From Bacteroidales bacterium (GTDB lineage Bacteria > Bacteroidota > Bacteroidia > Bacteroidales > UBA10428): a stretch of 64,000 bases of DNA. Both the position numbers and the translations under genes were made by a program. Numbering within the stretch: position 1 is the stretch's first letter; the number at the start of each line of letters is the position of its first letter. Positions 48,002 to 57,537 of the stretch are shown here, piece after piece. Location: NCBI GenBank assembly GCA_016934395.1, contig JAFGSZ010000036.1, positions 101,526-165,525 on the forward strand, written 5' to 3'. Below the pieces are notes generated by a model. That model did no database searches. It had not been told where the DNA came from and worked only from the letters and a program-made list of their open reading frames with translations.

Positions 48002-49462
48002 TTATTTCACCATTTCCGAAACGATTTTTGCCGATGCCATACACAGTGGAATTCCTCCCCCGGGATGAACACTTCCCCCGACAAAATACAATCCTTTAAT
48101 TTTTTTTAAAAAATTCGGATGTCTGGTAAATGCTGAAAAAACAGTATTTGAACTGCTGCCATAAAGCGATCCTCTAAACGATGAGGTTTTACTCTCAATG
48201 GAACGTGGATCAAGAATTGATTCTTTTTCAATATAAGGAGTAATGTCGGTTTTTAAAATGCCTGATATTTTTATTAAAATATTGCTTCTGGCTTTTTCAA
48301 TCAATAGATCCCAGTCCTGGCCGATATTTTCAGGCACATTAATCATTACAAACCAGTTTTCACAATCAGGCGGAGCATCATACTTATTTAGTTTCGAACT
48401 GATATAAATGTAAACTGTGGGATCGTTATAAATTAGTTTCTGTTTAAACAGGTGGTCAAATTCCGCCCTATAATCGGAAGAGAAAAAAATATTATGTACA
48501 TCGAGTTGTTTCCACTGACTTTTTATTCCCCAGTAAAAGATAAGCGCTGAACTTGAAGCTTCCTGTTTTTTGTATTTTTCAGAAAGTTTTAATTCCGGGA
48601 GTAATTCGTATGCCTTCCTTATATCCGAGTCATTAACCACTAAATCTGCAGGATAGAATTTTTCTGTAGTTTCTACACCGCTGATTTTTCCATTTTTATG
48701 AAGGATTCTGGTGACATTACTTTTGTAAATAAATTTAATTCCGAGATTTTTGGCCAGTGTTACTAAAGCGTCAGTTATTGAAAACATGCCCCTTAATGGG
48801 AAATAAGCGCCCAGATTATGTTCAAGGTGCGCAATAACGTTTAATGTAGCCGGGGCTTTATAGGGATTAGACCCATTATATGTGGCATAACGGTCGAAAA
48901 GCTGAACTGTTTTTGGGTTTCTAAAACTGCTTTTATTTGCGTTATGCATGGTTTGGAAAACATTTAATTTGTAAAAGCCCGTTAATGCTTTTATAAATTC
49001 AACGGAAAAGAAAGTGCCTGCTTTATGAAAAGACCTGAAAATAAAAACTGGGGCAGTAAGTTCGTATATAGTTTTACATTTTTTTAAAAACTTCAATACA
49101 TTATTTTTTGGTTCATTAAGCTTTTTTTCCAGTTCCTGTGCGAATTTTTCTTTATCCTTAAAAGCTCTTAATACGGTTCCGTCTCCGTAAAAATATTTAC
49201 AAATAATATCCAAACGTTTATATTGAAAATAATCCTCAATGTGATATCCGGCCAGATTGAACAATTCTTCGACCATAGTTGGCAACGTAAAAAGCGAAGG
49301 TCCGGCATCAAAACGATAATTATCAAGATGTATTTCCGATAACTTTCCTCCCGGATAGGTATTTTTTTCAAGAACTATTGTATTATATCCCTTAAGGGCC
49401 AGTCTTATAGCAACCGATATTCCCCCAATTCCGGAGCCGACAACAACAGCATTCTTAATCAT
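48002..49462 (-). CDS. Phytoene desaturase-family (CrtI-like) FAD oxidoreductase
   Basis: N-terminal KNAVVVGSGIGGISVAIRLALKGYNTIVLEKNTYPGGKLSE; C-terminal FVGGSVHPGGGIPLCMASAKIV. Confidence 0.9.
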   Translation of the reverse strand: MIKNAVVVGSGIGGISVAIRLALKGYNTIVLEKNTYPGGKLSEIHLDNYRFDAGPSLFTLPTMVEELFNLAGYHIEDYFQYKRLDIICKYFYGDGTVLRAFKDKEKFAQELEKKLNEPKNNVLKFLKKCKTIYELTAPVFIFRSFHKAGTFFSVEFIKALTGFYKLNVFQTMHNANKSSFRNPKTVQLFDRYATYNGSNPYKAPATLNVIAHLEHNLGAYFPLRGMFSITDALVTLAKNLGIKFIYKSNVTRILHKNGKISGVETTEKFYPADLVVNDSDIRKAYELLPELKLSEKYKKQEASSSALIFYWGIKSQWKQLDVHNIFFSSDYRAEFDHLFKQKLIYNDPTVYIYISSKLNKYDAPPDCENWFVMINVPENIGQDWDLLIEKARSNILIKISGILKTDITPYIEKESILDPRSIESKTSSFRGSLYGSSSNTVFSAFTRHPNFLKKIKGLYFVGGSVHPGGGIPLCMASAKIVSEMVK

Positions 49463-49470
49463 AATATATT

Positions 49471-50169
49471 TTAAATGGAGGCCACGGCAAGTGTGGCTAC
49501 ACTGATACGTATACCCTTAATGTGTGATATAGCGTTAGCGCAGGCTTCAAGCGTAGATCCGGTTGTAATTACATCATCAACAAGCAATACATGTTTATGC
49601 TGAAGTTTTGTTGTGTTTTTACAATTAAAAATTCCTTCAACGTTTGTCCAGCGGGCATACCTCGATTTTTTGGTTTGTGTTTTTGTTGCAACAGTCCGCT
49701 CGATTAAATTACTTTCTACCGGTTTACCAAGACTTTCGGCCATACCCATGGCAATAATTTCACTTTGATTAAAACCTCTTTTTTTAAGCTTTTTAAAGTG
49801 CAGCGGAACAGGAATTAGTATATCTACCTGATTGAATGGAGAACTTTTCAAATCGCTGCCAAAAAGTTTTCCAATAAAATGTCCGATTTGTTTTTTCCCC
49901 CGGTATTTAAATTCATGAATAGCTTTTTGATATTTGCTTCCTTTATAATAATAAAGAAAAGATGTGGCATTTTCAATATGTACTCTTCCCCAGAATAATT
50001 GAGAAATTTTATTTTCAGGATCATTATGAAATTCTGTTTTTGGCAGATGATACAAACAATAGGAACAAAATATATCTTCACTACCCAGCAGATTGTTACT
50101 GCAGGCTGCGCAAAGCTTAGGAAAAAACAGCTCAAAAAAATCGAGTAAATACCGGGTACAAATATTCAC
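49471..50169 (-). CDS. ComF-family phosphoribosyltransferase-like protein
   Basis: N-terminal FPKLCAACSNNLLGSEDIFCSYCLYHLP; PRPP loop 'HVLLVDDVITTGSTLEACANAI'. Confidence 0.92.
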   Translation of the reverse strand: MNICTRYLLDFFELFFPKLCAACSNNLLGSEDIFCSYCLYHLPKTEFHNDPENKISQLFWGRVHIENATSFLYYYKGSKYQKAIHEFKYRGKKQIGHFIGKLFGSDLKSSPFNQVDILIPVPLHFKKLKKRGFNQSEIIAMGMAESLGKPVESNLIERTVATKTQTKKSRYARWTNVEGIFNCKNTTKLQHKHVLLVDDVITTGSTLEACANAISHIKGIRISVATLAVASI

Positions 50170-50189
50170 ACAAAAAATATATGTTAAGA

Positions 50190-50603
50190 TCAGACTATTT
50201 TTATTTCGTAGGTCAGTTCCAAAGCTTTTTTCAGCGTTGCACTAACACCGCAATATTTTTCCTGCGATAACGAAACGGCTTTCTCCAGTTTATCCATGGG
50301 AAGATTCTCTCCCTTAAATTCATAAATTACATGTAATTTTGTGAATTGTTTGGGATGTTCTTCTGTTAAATCTCCTTCTACAATTATATTGATATCTTCA
50401 ACTTCAACTCTCATTTTTTTCATTAACGATGCCACATCCATTGCCGTACATCCTGCCAAAGAAACTAACAGCAATGGTTTTGGTCGCGGCCCCAGATTTG
50501 AACCTCCAACTTCGGATTTCGCATCAACTTTAATTTTAAATCCGTCCACATCAGCTTCAAAAGCCATGTTCTTAAGCCATCTTAAATTTATTGATTCTTT
50601 CAT
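50190..50603 (-). CDS. OsmC-family protein
   Basis: 'GPRPKPLLLVSLAGCTAMDVASLMKKMRVEVEDI' and 'KLEKAVSLSQEKYCGVSATLKKALELTYEI'. Confidence 0.9.
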   Translation of the reverse strand: MKESINLRWLKNMAFEADVDGFKIKVDAKSEVGGSNLGPRPKPLLLVSLAGCTAMDVASLMKKMRVEVEDINIIVEGDLTEEHPKQFTKLHVIYEFKGENLPMDKLEKAVSLSQEKYCGVSATLKKALELTYEIKIV

Positions 50604-50701
50604 TTATCATTGAATTTTAATAACTTTAATAAACAAATTTAAGTATTAGTTGTAGAAATTTTAGGAAAAAATAGTAAGATTGTAAATCAAAATAAAATTG
50701 T

Positions 50702-51409
50702 ATGAAATATACCCAGTCTTTCCCGGCTTTTAATAATTGTTTTCAGGATACCAAGTCTGTATTTCGCCATTTATCGAATGAAGAACTGGAGCTGATTCCC
50801 CAGGAACAAGCGCCGGATTTTTATAAGCGCGGTGAAATCATTTATTCCGAAGGCAGCCGGATAAATGGATTTTATTATGTTATGAAAGGGATAATTAAAA
50901 TTTATAAAACGGGATTTGATGGAAAGGAACAAATCATTCGTTTTGCGCAGGCCGGGGATATTATGGGCTTTCGTTCTACAATAAGCAATGAGCTGGCATG
51001 CACTACCTCTCGTGCAATTGAAGATTCATATATATGTTTTGTACCCGGCGATATTGTGAAACAATTTGTAAAAATAAACGGCAATTTTGCCATGGAGCTG
51101 TTGCAGATTGCATGCAAAGAACTGGGCGAAGCAAATGATTATATAACCGATATTGCCCAAAAAACAGTACGGGAACGACTTGCTGAAGTGCTGATACATT
51201 TAAAAATGGAATTCGGACTGGATAATGAAAACTTTCTTCAGATATCGCTTACACGCGAGGAATTGGCAAATATTGTGGGTACTGCAACAGAATCGGTTAT
51301 TCGGCTGCTTTCGGAATTTAAACAGGATAAACATATCGAAATTCACGGGCGCAGGATAAAAATATTAAATGAAAAAGTGCTGCTAAAAATAAGTAATCTC
51401 CCATATTAA
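50702..51409 (+). CDS. Crp/Fnr-family transcriptional regulator
   Basis: cNMP-like fold 'RGEIIYSEGSRINGFYYVMKGIIKIYKTGFDGKEQIIRFAQAGDIMGFRS'; HTH 'ISLTREELANIVGTATESVIRLLSEFKQDKHI'. Confidence 0.92.
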   Translation: MKYTQSFPAFNNCFQDTKSVFRHLSNEELELIPQEQAPDFYKRGEIIYSEGSRINGFYYVMKGIIKIYKTGFDGKEQIIRFAQAGDIMGFRSTISNELACTTSRAIEDSYICFVPGDIVKQFVKINGNFAMELLQIACKELGEANDYITDIAQKTVRERLAEVLIHLKMEFGLDNENFLQISLTREELANIVGTATESVIRLLSEFKQDKHIEIHGRRIKILNEKVLLKISNLPY

Positions 51410-51507
51410 TATCGAATTATTATTCTCCATTAAACATTTTTAAAATTTCTGTGTTTTGGTATTTAAGCTTACTTAAGTTTATTATTAAGACTATTTAAAT
51501 TTTAATC

Positions 51508-52170
51508 ATGTCGGTTTCTATTGAGAATTTTCTTAAAACAGCATATCTTATCCGGTTTGATGAAAATCAGAAAGTGTTGAGTTCAAAACTGGCGTTGCGT
51601 TTAAATATTACAAACGCTGCTGTTACGGACATGGCAAAAAAATTATCGCGAAAAAAACTTGTCAATTATCAGCCGTACCATGAAATTGAATTAACTGAAA
51701 AAGGGGAAAAAACTGCAATTGGTATTATAAGAAGGCATAGATTATGGGAGTTATTTTTATCAAAAGTACTCAACTTAAATAATGCCGAAATTCATGAGGA
51801 AGCAGAAAACCTTGAACATCAAACATCGGATTTTTTAATGGATAAAATAGATGAATTTTTGGAATACCCTAATGTTGATCCTCATGGCGATCCTATTCCG
51901 GACAGGGACGGGAATTTCCCCCCAAATGATACAAGTATATTATTGAGCAGATCACAAAACGGAAAGGAATACAAAATTTCAAGGGTGAATTACAGAACAC
52001 CTGAACTTATAGATTTTTTCAAAGAAAATGAGTTTAAACAGAATGTAAATATCCGGGTTTTGAATTTTTTGAATACTGATAATTCTGTAGTTGTATTGAT
52101 AAATAATATTAAAATGGTACTAAGTCGGTATATATCAGATAATATTTATGTTAAAGAATTAAACGCATAA
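51508..52170 (+). CDS. DtxR/MntR-family metal-dependent regulator with FeoA-like C-terminus
   Basis: '[58 protein letters not shown]'; '[14 protein letters not shown]'. Confidence 0.92.
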   Translation: MSVSIENFLKTAYLIRFDENQKVLSSKLALRLNITNAAVTDMAKKLSRKKLVNYQPYHEIELTEKGEKTAIGIIRRHRLWELFLSKVLNLNNAEIHEEAENLEHQTSDFLMDKIDEFLEYPNVDPHGDPIPDRDGNFPPNDTSILLSRSQNGKEYKISRVNYRTPELIDFFKENEFKQNVNIRVLNFLNTDNSVVVLINNIKMVLSRYISDNIYVKELNA

Positions 52171-52175
52171 TAACT

Positions 52176-52988
52176 ATGGATAACTCTTCATTACTTTTTG
52201 CTTTTGGGATTACATTATTTGCCGGACTTGCAACCGGTATTGGCAGCGGGCTTGCTTTTTTTGCCAAAACCACCAACACAAGGTTTCTTTCAGTTTCTTT
52301 GGGATTTTCCGCAGGGGTAATGATTTATGTTTCAATGGTAGAAATTTTTGCAAAAGCCAGGATTGCGCTCGAACATGGAATGGGGGCAAAAGGAGGGTAT
52401 TGGCTTACAGTAGCTTCTTTTTTTGGAGGTATTTTTATTATTGCTGTAATAGATAAATTGGTCCCCTCGTTTGAGAATCCGCATGAAGCAAGGAAAATTG
52501 AAGATATCAGTGGCGGAAGGAAAAAAATGTCATCGTCAAGTCTTATGAGAATGGGAATGTTTTCAGCACTGGCTATAGGCATTCACAACTTTCCTGAAGG
52601 TCTGGCCACATTTACAGCAGCCCTTACAGATCCCCACCTGGGAATTGCTATTGCAGTAGCTATTGCCATTCATAATATACCTGAAGGAATTGCAGTTTCA
52701 GTACCCATTTATTATGCAACCGGAAATAAGAAAAAGGCGTTTGCCTATTCGTTTTTATCCGGTTTATCCGAACCGGTTGGAGCATTGATAGGGTATCTTA
52801 TACTGATGCCATTTTTTAATGAAATCTTATTCGGGGTATTGTTCGCCACAGTTGCCGGAATTATGGTATTTATTTCACTGGATGAATTGTTACCTGCTGC
52901 CCGGGAATACGGCGAAGCCCACCTGGCTATTTACGGATTAATAGGAGGAATGGTGGTAATGGCCCTTAGTTTATTATTGTTCGCATAA
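52176..52988 (+). CDS. ZIP-family metal transporter
   Basis: '[55 protein letters not shown]'; ZupT-like; 5-nt gap after the DtxR gene. Confidence 0.93.
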   Translation: MDNSSLLFAFGITLFAGLATGIGSGLAFFAKTTNTRFLSVSLGFSAGVMIYVSMVEIFAKARIALEHGMGAKGGYWLTVASFFGGIFIIAVIDKLVPSFENPHEARKIEDISGGRKKMSSSSLMRMGMFSALAIGIHNFPEGLATFTAALTDPHLGIAIAVAIAIHNIPEGIAVSVPIYYATGNKKKAFAYSFLSGLSEPVGALIGYLILMPFFNEILFGVLFATVAGIMVFISLDELLPAAREYGEAHLAIYGLIGGMVVMALSLLLFA

Positions 52989-52997
52989 ATTTAATTA

Positions 52998-53789
52998 ATG
53001 AAAAGAATAATTCCTGGAATTATATTTAGTTATTTTAGTTTTCTTGTTTGTTATGCGCAGGGAGTTTCAATTGATACTGAATTAACCGGTGATCGTCCCG
53101 ATCAGACAGAATCCGCATCAGTAGTACCCGTTAAATTTATTCAGATAGAAACAGGCGTAAGCTATTCCAAAGACAAATCCGAATCGGATATGCATGAAAA
53201 TTTATCGGCTGGAGGAACATTAATCCGGATTGGAATATATAAAAATCTGGAATTTCGTATTGAAGGGGGATATGAGCAAATCCGATTAAAATCCTATATT
53301 TCAGATGAGTCGTCAACTCTAAAAGGATTAGCTCCATTTGATCTGGGATTTAAGGTAAAACTTATGGAAGAAAACGGATTGCTTCCGGAAATGGCCTTCC
53401 TGGGGAGTTTAGGTTTACCAAATAGCGGTAAGAAAGAATTTTCTTCAGAATATGTAACGCCCTCATTTCGTTTTGCCTTTGAGCATACTTTATCTGCCAG
53501 ATTATCTCTAGCTTACAACCTGGGTATGTATTGGGAAGGGGAATCAGTTGGCGGAACAGGAATTTATTCGCTGGTTACCGGGATAAGTGTAACAGAAAGA
53601 ATAGGAACTTATATTGAACTTTACGGATATCTGCCTGAAAAATCTCAAGCTCAGCATCTGATGGATTTTGGTTTTACCTGGTTAACCGGACCTGACTTTC
53701 AACTCGATATTGAAGGAGGAGTAGGATTAAACAAATTGGCGCCAGATTGGTTTATTGGTTTTGGAACCATCTGGAGGGTATCGCGCTAA
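52998..53789 (+). CDS. Outer-membrane transporter-like beta-barrel protein
   Basis: Signal peptide; 'ELTGDRPDQTESASVVPVKFIQIETGVSY', 'FELGFTWLTGPDFQLDIEGGVGLNKLAPDWFIGFGTIWR'-type C-terminus (MetA-pathway porin-like family). Confidence 0.75.
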   Translation: MKRIIPGIIFSYFSFLVCYAQGVSIDTELTGDRPDQTESASVVPVKFIQIETGVSYSKDKSESDMHENLSAGGTLIRIGIYKNLEFRIEGGYEQIRLKSYISDESSTLKGLAPFDLGFKVKLMEENGLLPEMAFLGSLGLPNSGKKEFSSEYVTPSFRFAFEHTLSARLSLAYNLGMYWEGESVGGTGIYSLVTGISVTERIGTYIELYGYLPEKSQAQHLMDFGFTWLTGPDFQLDIEGGVGLNKLAPDWFIGFGTIWRVSR

Positions 53790-54241
53790 TGGGATTATTT
53801 TTTCGCAAACATTTTTCTGATATTCTAATTACCATACAATTTAGTTGTCTTGGCTTGTTAATACTGACAGGTCCTTTTTTTGCTGAAAACCGGATCTTAT
53901 TGATTATTGAACTTTTCGGACTTTTTTTGGGATTCTGGGCCATATTCACTGTGCCATTTCAACAATTAAAAGTGAAGCCTGAGATAAAAGCCAATGCTTT
54001 CCTGATTTCTCACGGTCCGTATGCTGTAATCCGGCATCCTATGTATGCAGCTATTCTGGTAGTTTTTACCCCTCTTATAATTGATAATTTCAGTCTTGTT
54101 CGTTTATTGATTTTTATAGTACTTACCGGTAATTTACTTATTAAGCTTCGTTACGAAGAATCCTTACTTGAAAAATATTTTCTTCAATCGTATTCTGCCT
54201 ACAAAAAAAAGACCTGGAAGCTTATTCCGCTGATATTTTAA
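53789..54241 (+). CDS. Isoprenylcysteine carboxyl methyltransferase-like membrane methyltransferase
   Basis: Start MGLFFRKHF via TAATG overlap with upstream gene; 'ISHGPYAVIRHPMYAAIL', 'RYEESLLEKYFLQSYSAYKKKTWKLIP'. Confidence 0.85.
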   Translation: MGLFFRKHFSDILITIQFSCLGLLILTGPFFAENRILLIIELFGLFLGFWAIFTVPFQQLKVKPEIKANAFLISHGPYAVIRHPMYAAILVVFTPLIIDNFSLVRLLIFIVLTGNLLIKLRYEESLLEKYFLQSYSAYKKKTWKLIPLIF

Positions 54242-54306
54242 TATCCCTCAAAACTTATCTGAAATAAAATAGCTAAATTTAGTCCCTCAAAAGAATTAGT
54301 ATATTC

Positions 54307-55233
54307 ATGGATATTCGTATTAAGGAGATAAAAACGGCTTCCTGGATTGGAATTTTTGGAAACGGATTTTTAGCTGTTTTAAAAATTGCAGCTGGTATAT
54401 TATCCGGAAGTCTGGCTGTGGTTGGTGATGGTATAGATTCCTCAACAGATATTCTCACCTCAATAATTACATTAATTACTGCTAAAATAATCTCCAAACC
54501 TCCCAATACCAAATTCCCATACGGTTATGGTAAAGCGGATGCCATTGCTACCAAAGCGGTATCGTTTATCGTTTTCTTTGCAGGTATTCAGTTATTAATA
54601 ACATCTGTTAAGAAATTAATTGAGGGTGGAAGCAGTGAAATGCCTGCGAAACTTGCTATAATAGTAACCATGATTTCTATTTTTATAAAATTTGCCCTGG
54701 CGCTGGTTCAATTCAGGGTGGGAAAAAAGACATCGAGTTCCATGTTAATAGCAAACGGGAAAAATATGCAGAACGATGTACTCATATCGGTATCTGTACT
54801 TGTGGGATTGATCTTTACTTTTGTCTTTCATCTTCCTGTTTTTGATACGATTACTGCTTTATTGGTAAGTATCTGGATTTTGAAAGTAGCGTTTCAGATT
54901 TTTATGGAATCGAATGTTGAACTTATGGATGGCACCGCTGATCGTTCGATTTATAAAGAAGTATTTAATGCCATTGATTCCGTTCCGGGAGCAAAAAATC
55001 CTCACCGAATGCGGGTGCGGAAAATTGGAAACCAACTGATGATTGCTACCGATATTGAAGTTGACGGGGGCCTTACTCTTCTTGAAGCACATAAAATAGC
55101 ACATGAAGTAGAAGACAGCATTAAAGAAAAAATTGAAGACGTGTTTGATGTAGCCATTCATATCGAACCTATCGGTAATGAAATAAAAGAAAAAGATCTC
55201 GGGCTTTCCAGGGAAACTCTGGTGAATGAATAA
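54307..55233 (+). CDS. Cation diffusion facilitator family transporter
   Basis: 'VVGDGIDSSTDILTSIITLITAKIISKPPNTKFPYGYGKADAIATKAVSFIVFFAG', 'ELMDGTADRSIYKEVFNAIDSVPG'. Confidence 0.92.
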   Translation: MDIRIKEIKTASWIGIFGNGFLAVLKIAAGILSGSLAVVGDGIDSSTDILTSIITLITAKIISKPPNTKFPYGYGKADAIATKAVSFIVFFAGIQLLITSVKKLIEGGSSEMPAKLAIIVTMISIFIKFALALVQFRVGKKTSSSMLIANGKNMQNDVLISVSVLVGLIFTFVFHLPVFDTITALLVSIWILKVAFQIFMESNVELMDGTADRSIYKEVFNAIDSVPGAKNPHRMRVRKIGNQLMIATDIEVDGGLTLLEAHKIAHEVEDSIKEKIEDVFDVAIHIEPIGNEIKEKDLGLSRETLVNE

Positions 55234-55371
55234 GCTTATATCTCCATTTTCTTCAAAATAATTATAATTTCTGGCAGATATGCAAATCTTTTTTGTAGAA
55301 TATTTTACAAAGATAAATTGGCAGTTGCTCTTGTAATTTTAATTCATTTTAAATAAATATAATTAACTTTA

Positions 55372-56133
55372 GTGCCAAATTACGGGCCAATGCAAATCAC
55401 TAAAAATATGAAGATGGCAGATGTAATTCATTTGAATTACCTGCTGTTAAATATATTATCACGGTTTAATATTACCCTGGGCTTTGGTGATAAAACCGTA
55501 GAAGAAGTGTGTGGCGAACACAAGGTTAATGTGGAGTTTTTCCTTGAGATCACCAATTCATACCACGATGAAAATTATTTCCCAAAAAAACAGCTTCAGG
55601 GATTTCCTGTGCACCTGATTGTGAATTACCTGAAAAAAACACACGATTATTATCTGGATAAAAAAATTCCTGAAATAGCTGAATTAATTTTAAGATTAAC
55701 TACTCAATTTCCTCCTTCCACCTTACCGGGCATTGATTTGCTTAATAGGTTTTTTATTGATTATAAAGAGGAGCTCACCAGGCACATTCAGCGTGAAGAT
55801 GATAGCATAATGCCTTATATACTTGAGGTGGAGCAGGCATTTAACAGCAAGAAACTTTCCGGGATGCTGTTTGAAAAAATCAAAGCTGAATTTATTGAAA
55901 AATTTGCATTGGAACACGATAATGTAGAAGACAAACTTTACGACCTTAAAAATATTATCATTAAATATTTACCCCCCATAGAAGATCAGGACTTGTGTAA
56001 TCAGATTTTTATCGAGCTTTCAAGGTTGGAACGGGATCTGAATAATCATGCACGTATTGAAGATAAAGTTTTAATACCAATGGTGATGCATATGGAAAGA
56101 AAGTTGTTAGAACAAGGGGCATACCGGAAATGA
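55372..56133 (+). CDS. Hemerythrin-domain protein (RIC/ScdA-like)
   Basis: 'FPVHLIVNYLKKTHDYYL', 'HIQREDDSIMPYILEVE', 'EHDNVEDKLYDL', 'LERDLNNHARIEDKVLIPMVMHME'. Exact start uncertain (55372 or the downstream ATGs). Confidence 0.85.
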   Translation: MPNYGPMQITKNMKMADVIHLNYLLLNILSRFNITLGFGDKTVEEVCGEHKVNVEFFLEITNSYHDENYFPKKQLQGFPVHLIVNYLKKTHDYYLDKKIPEIAELILRLTTQFPPSTLPGIDLLNRFFIDYKEELTRHIQREDDSIMPYILEVEQAFNSKKLSGMLFEKIKAEFIEKFALEHDNVEDKLYDLKNIIIKYLPPIEDQDLCNQIFIELSRLERDLNNHARIEDKVLIPMVMHMERKLLEQGAYRK

Positions 56134-56729
56134 GCAGTTTAAAAATAATATTATTTTGTAAATCACCGATTATCAGGGCCGGAGTAGTTTCACTGCTGAA
56201 TAAACTTAGTATTTCCCTTGAGATTAAAACCATATCATCTATTGATAAACTGGGTAAAATGATAACAATACATAACCCCCGGTTTATTATTTATTCTTCA
56301 TCATATTTAACATCAGATAACATTTTTGTATTGAACAAAAACAAAAATCCCGGGATAAAGTATATCGAAATCGCTGATAGAAAAAATGTTCACTCCGTAA
56401 ATATTCAAAGCGATATAATCATTACACTTGATAATTCTGAGGAAGATATTATAAATACGCTCGAAAGGATTATTCCTGAAAATAACGGTCAGGAAAAAAA
56501 GAATGCTCAAACCGGTATAATAAGCGACCGGGAAAAAACAATACTGCGAAATGTGGCGCTGGGAAAAACGAATAAAGAAATCAGCGAGAAGTTATTTATA
56601 AGTCCGCATACGGTAATTACCCACCGGAAAAACATTACAGCCAAATTGGGTATTAAGACCATTGCCGGGCTTACCATTTATGCCACGTTAAATAAAATAA
56701 TTTCACCGGATGAGGTGATGAGGCTTTGA
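56130..56729 (+). CDS. LuxR-type DNA-binding regulator with degenerate receiver-like N-terminus
   Basis: C-terminal 'ISDREKTILRNVALGKTNKEISEKLFISPHTVITHRKNITAKLGIKTIAGLTIYATL'; ATGA overlap with hemerythrin gene. Confidence 0.88.
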   Translation: MSSLKIILFCKSPIIRAGVVSLLNKLSISLEIKTISSIDKLGKMITIHNPRFIIYSSSYLTSDNIFVLNKNKNPGIKYIEIADRKNVHSVNIQSDIIITLDNSEEDIINTLERIIPENNGQEKKNAQTGIISDREKTILRNVALGKTNKEISEKLFISPHTVITHRKNITAKLGIKTIAGLTIYATLNKIISPDEVMRL

Positions 56730-56781
56730 AAATTATATGAAAAGTGCGTTGAAATAATATTTAAATACAAATGTAAACATC

Positions 56782-57531
56782 CTAAAATTTCGATATAGCT
56801 TCTTTAATTAAATCTGTTATAGCTGATTTATTTCCTGCAATAATTTCATCTTTTTCTTGTTTTGTGGCCGGTTTGATGTCGGTTCTCCAGGCTTCGTAGT
56901 TGGTACATAATGAAACTACGGCGTATTCAATTTTTAGTTCATTGGCCAGAATAGCTTCCGGAGCTGTAGTCATATTTACAATGTCTGCTTTCCAGCTACG
57001 GTAAAGGTTTGATTCGGCACGGGTGGTATGCCGCGGTCCGTCTACGGTAACAACTACACCCTTAGTGTGCGTTGTTATTCCTTTTTTTACGGCGGCTTCA
57101 ATAAATAAATCCCGAAGTTCCTGGCTAAACGGGAAAACCAAGGGATCGTGGCATAATTCATTTTCGTCCAGATCATCAAAATAACTTAAATTGGTATGTT
57201 TCGATTGGTCTATAAACTGATCGATGGCAACAATTTCTCCCGGACAGATTTCTTCCTGCAGGCTTCCGCATATCGAAGTGGCTATAATGTGACTTATTCC
57301 CAGCTGTCTTAAAGCAAAAATATTCGCTTTATAGTTTATTTTAAACGAGGGGATATTGTGATTTATCCCATGTCTGATCAATACAATAACTTCTTTATTA
57401 TTAAAAAATCCCGAATAAAAATCTGAATTGGTAACCCCAAAAGGAGTTTCTGCCTTTAATTTTTTAAAGTTGTCCAAAAAATTTTCGGGATTTTCAAAGC
57501 CTTTACCTCCAATAATAGCGAGTTTTTTCAT
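56782..57531 (-). CDS. mtnP: S-methyl-5'-thioadenosine phosphorylase-like purine nucleoside phosphorylase
   Basis: 'VIVLIRHGINHNIPSFKINYKANIFALRQLGISHIIATSICGSLQEEICPGEIVAIDQFID', 'VDGPRHTTRAESNLYRSWKADIVNMTTAPEAILANEL'. Confidence 0.88.
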   Translation of the reverse strand: MKKLAIIGGKGFENPENFLDNFKKLKAETPFGVTNSDFYSGFFNNKEVIVLIRHGINHNIPSFKINYKANIFALRQLGISHIIATSICGSLQEEICPGEIVAIDQFIDQSKHTNLSYFDDLDENELCHDPLVFPFSQELRDLFIEAAVKKGITTHTKGVVVTVDGPRHTTRAESNLYRSWKADIVNMTTAPEAILANELKIEYAVVSLCTNYEAWRTDIKPATKQEKDEIIAGNKSAITDLIKEAISKF

Positions 57532-57537
57532 AGATTA

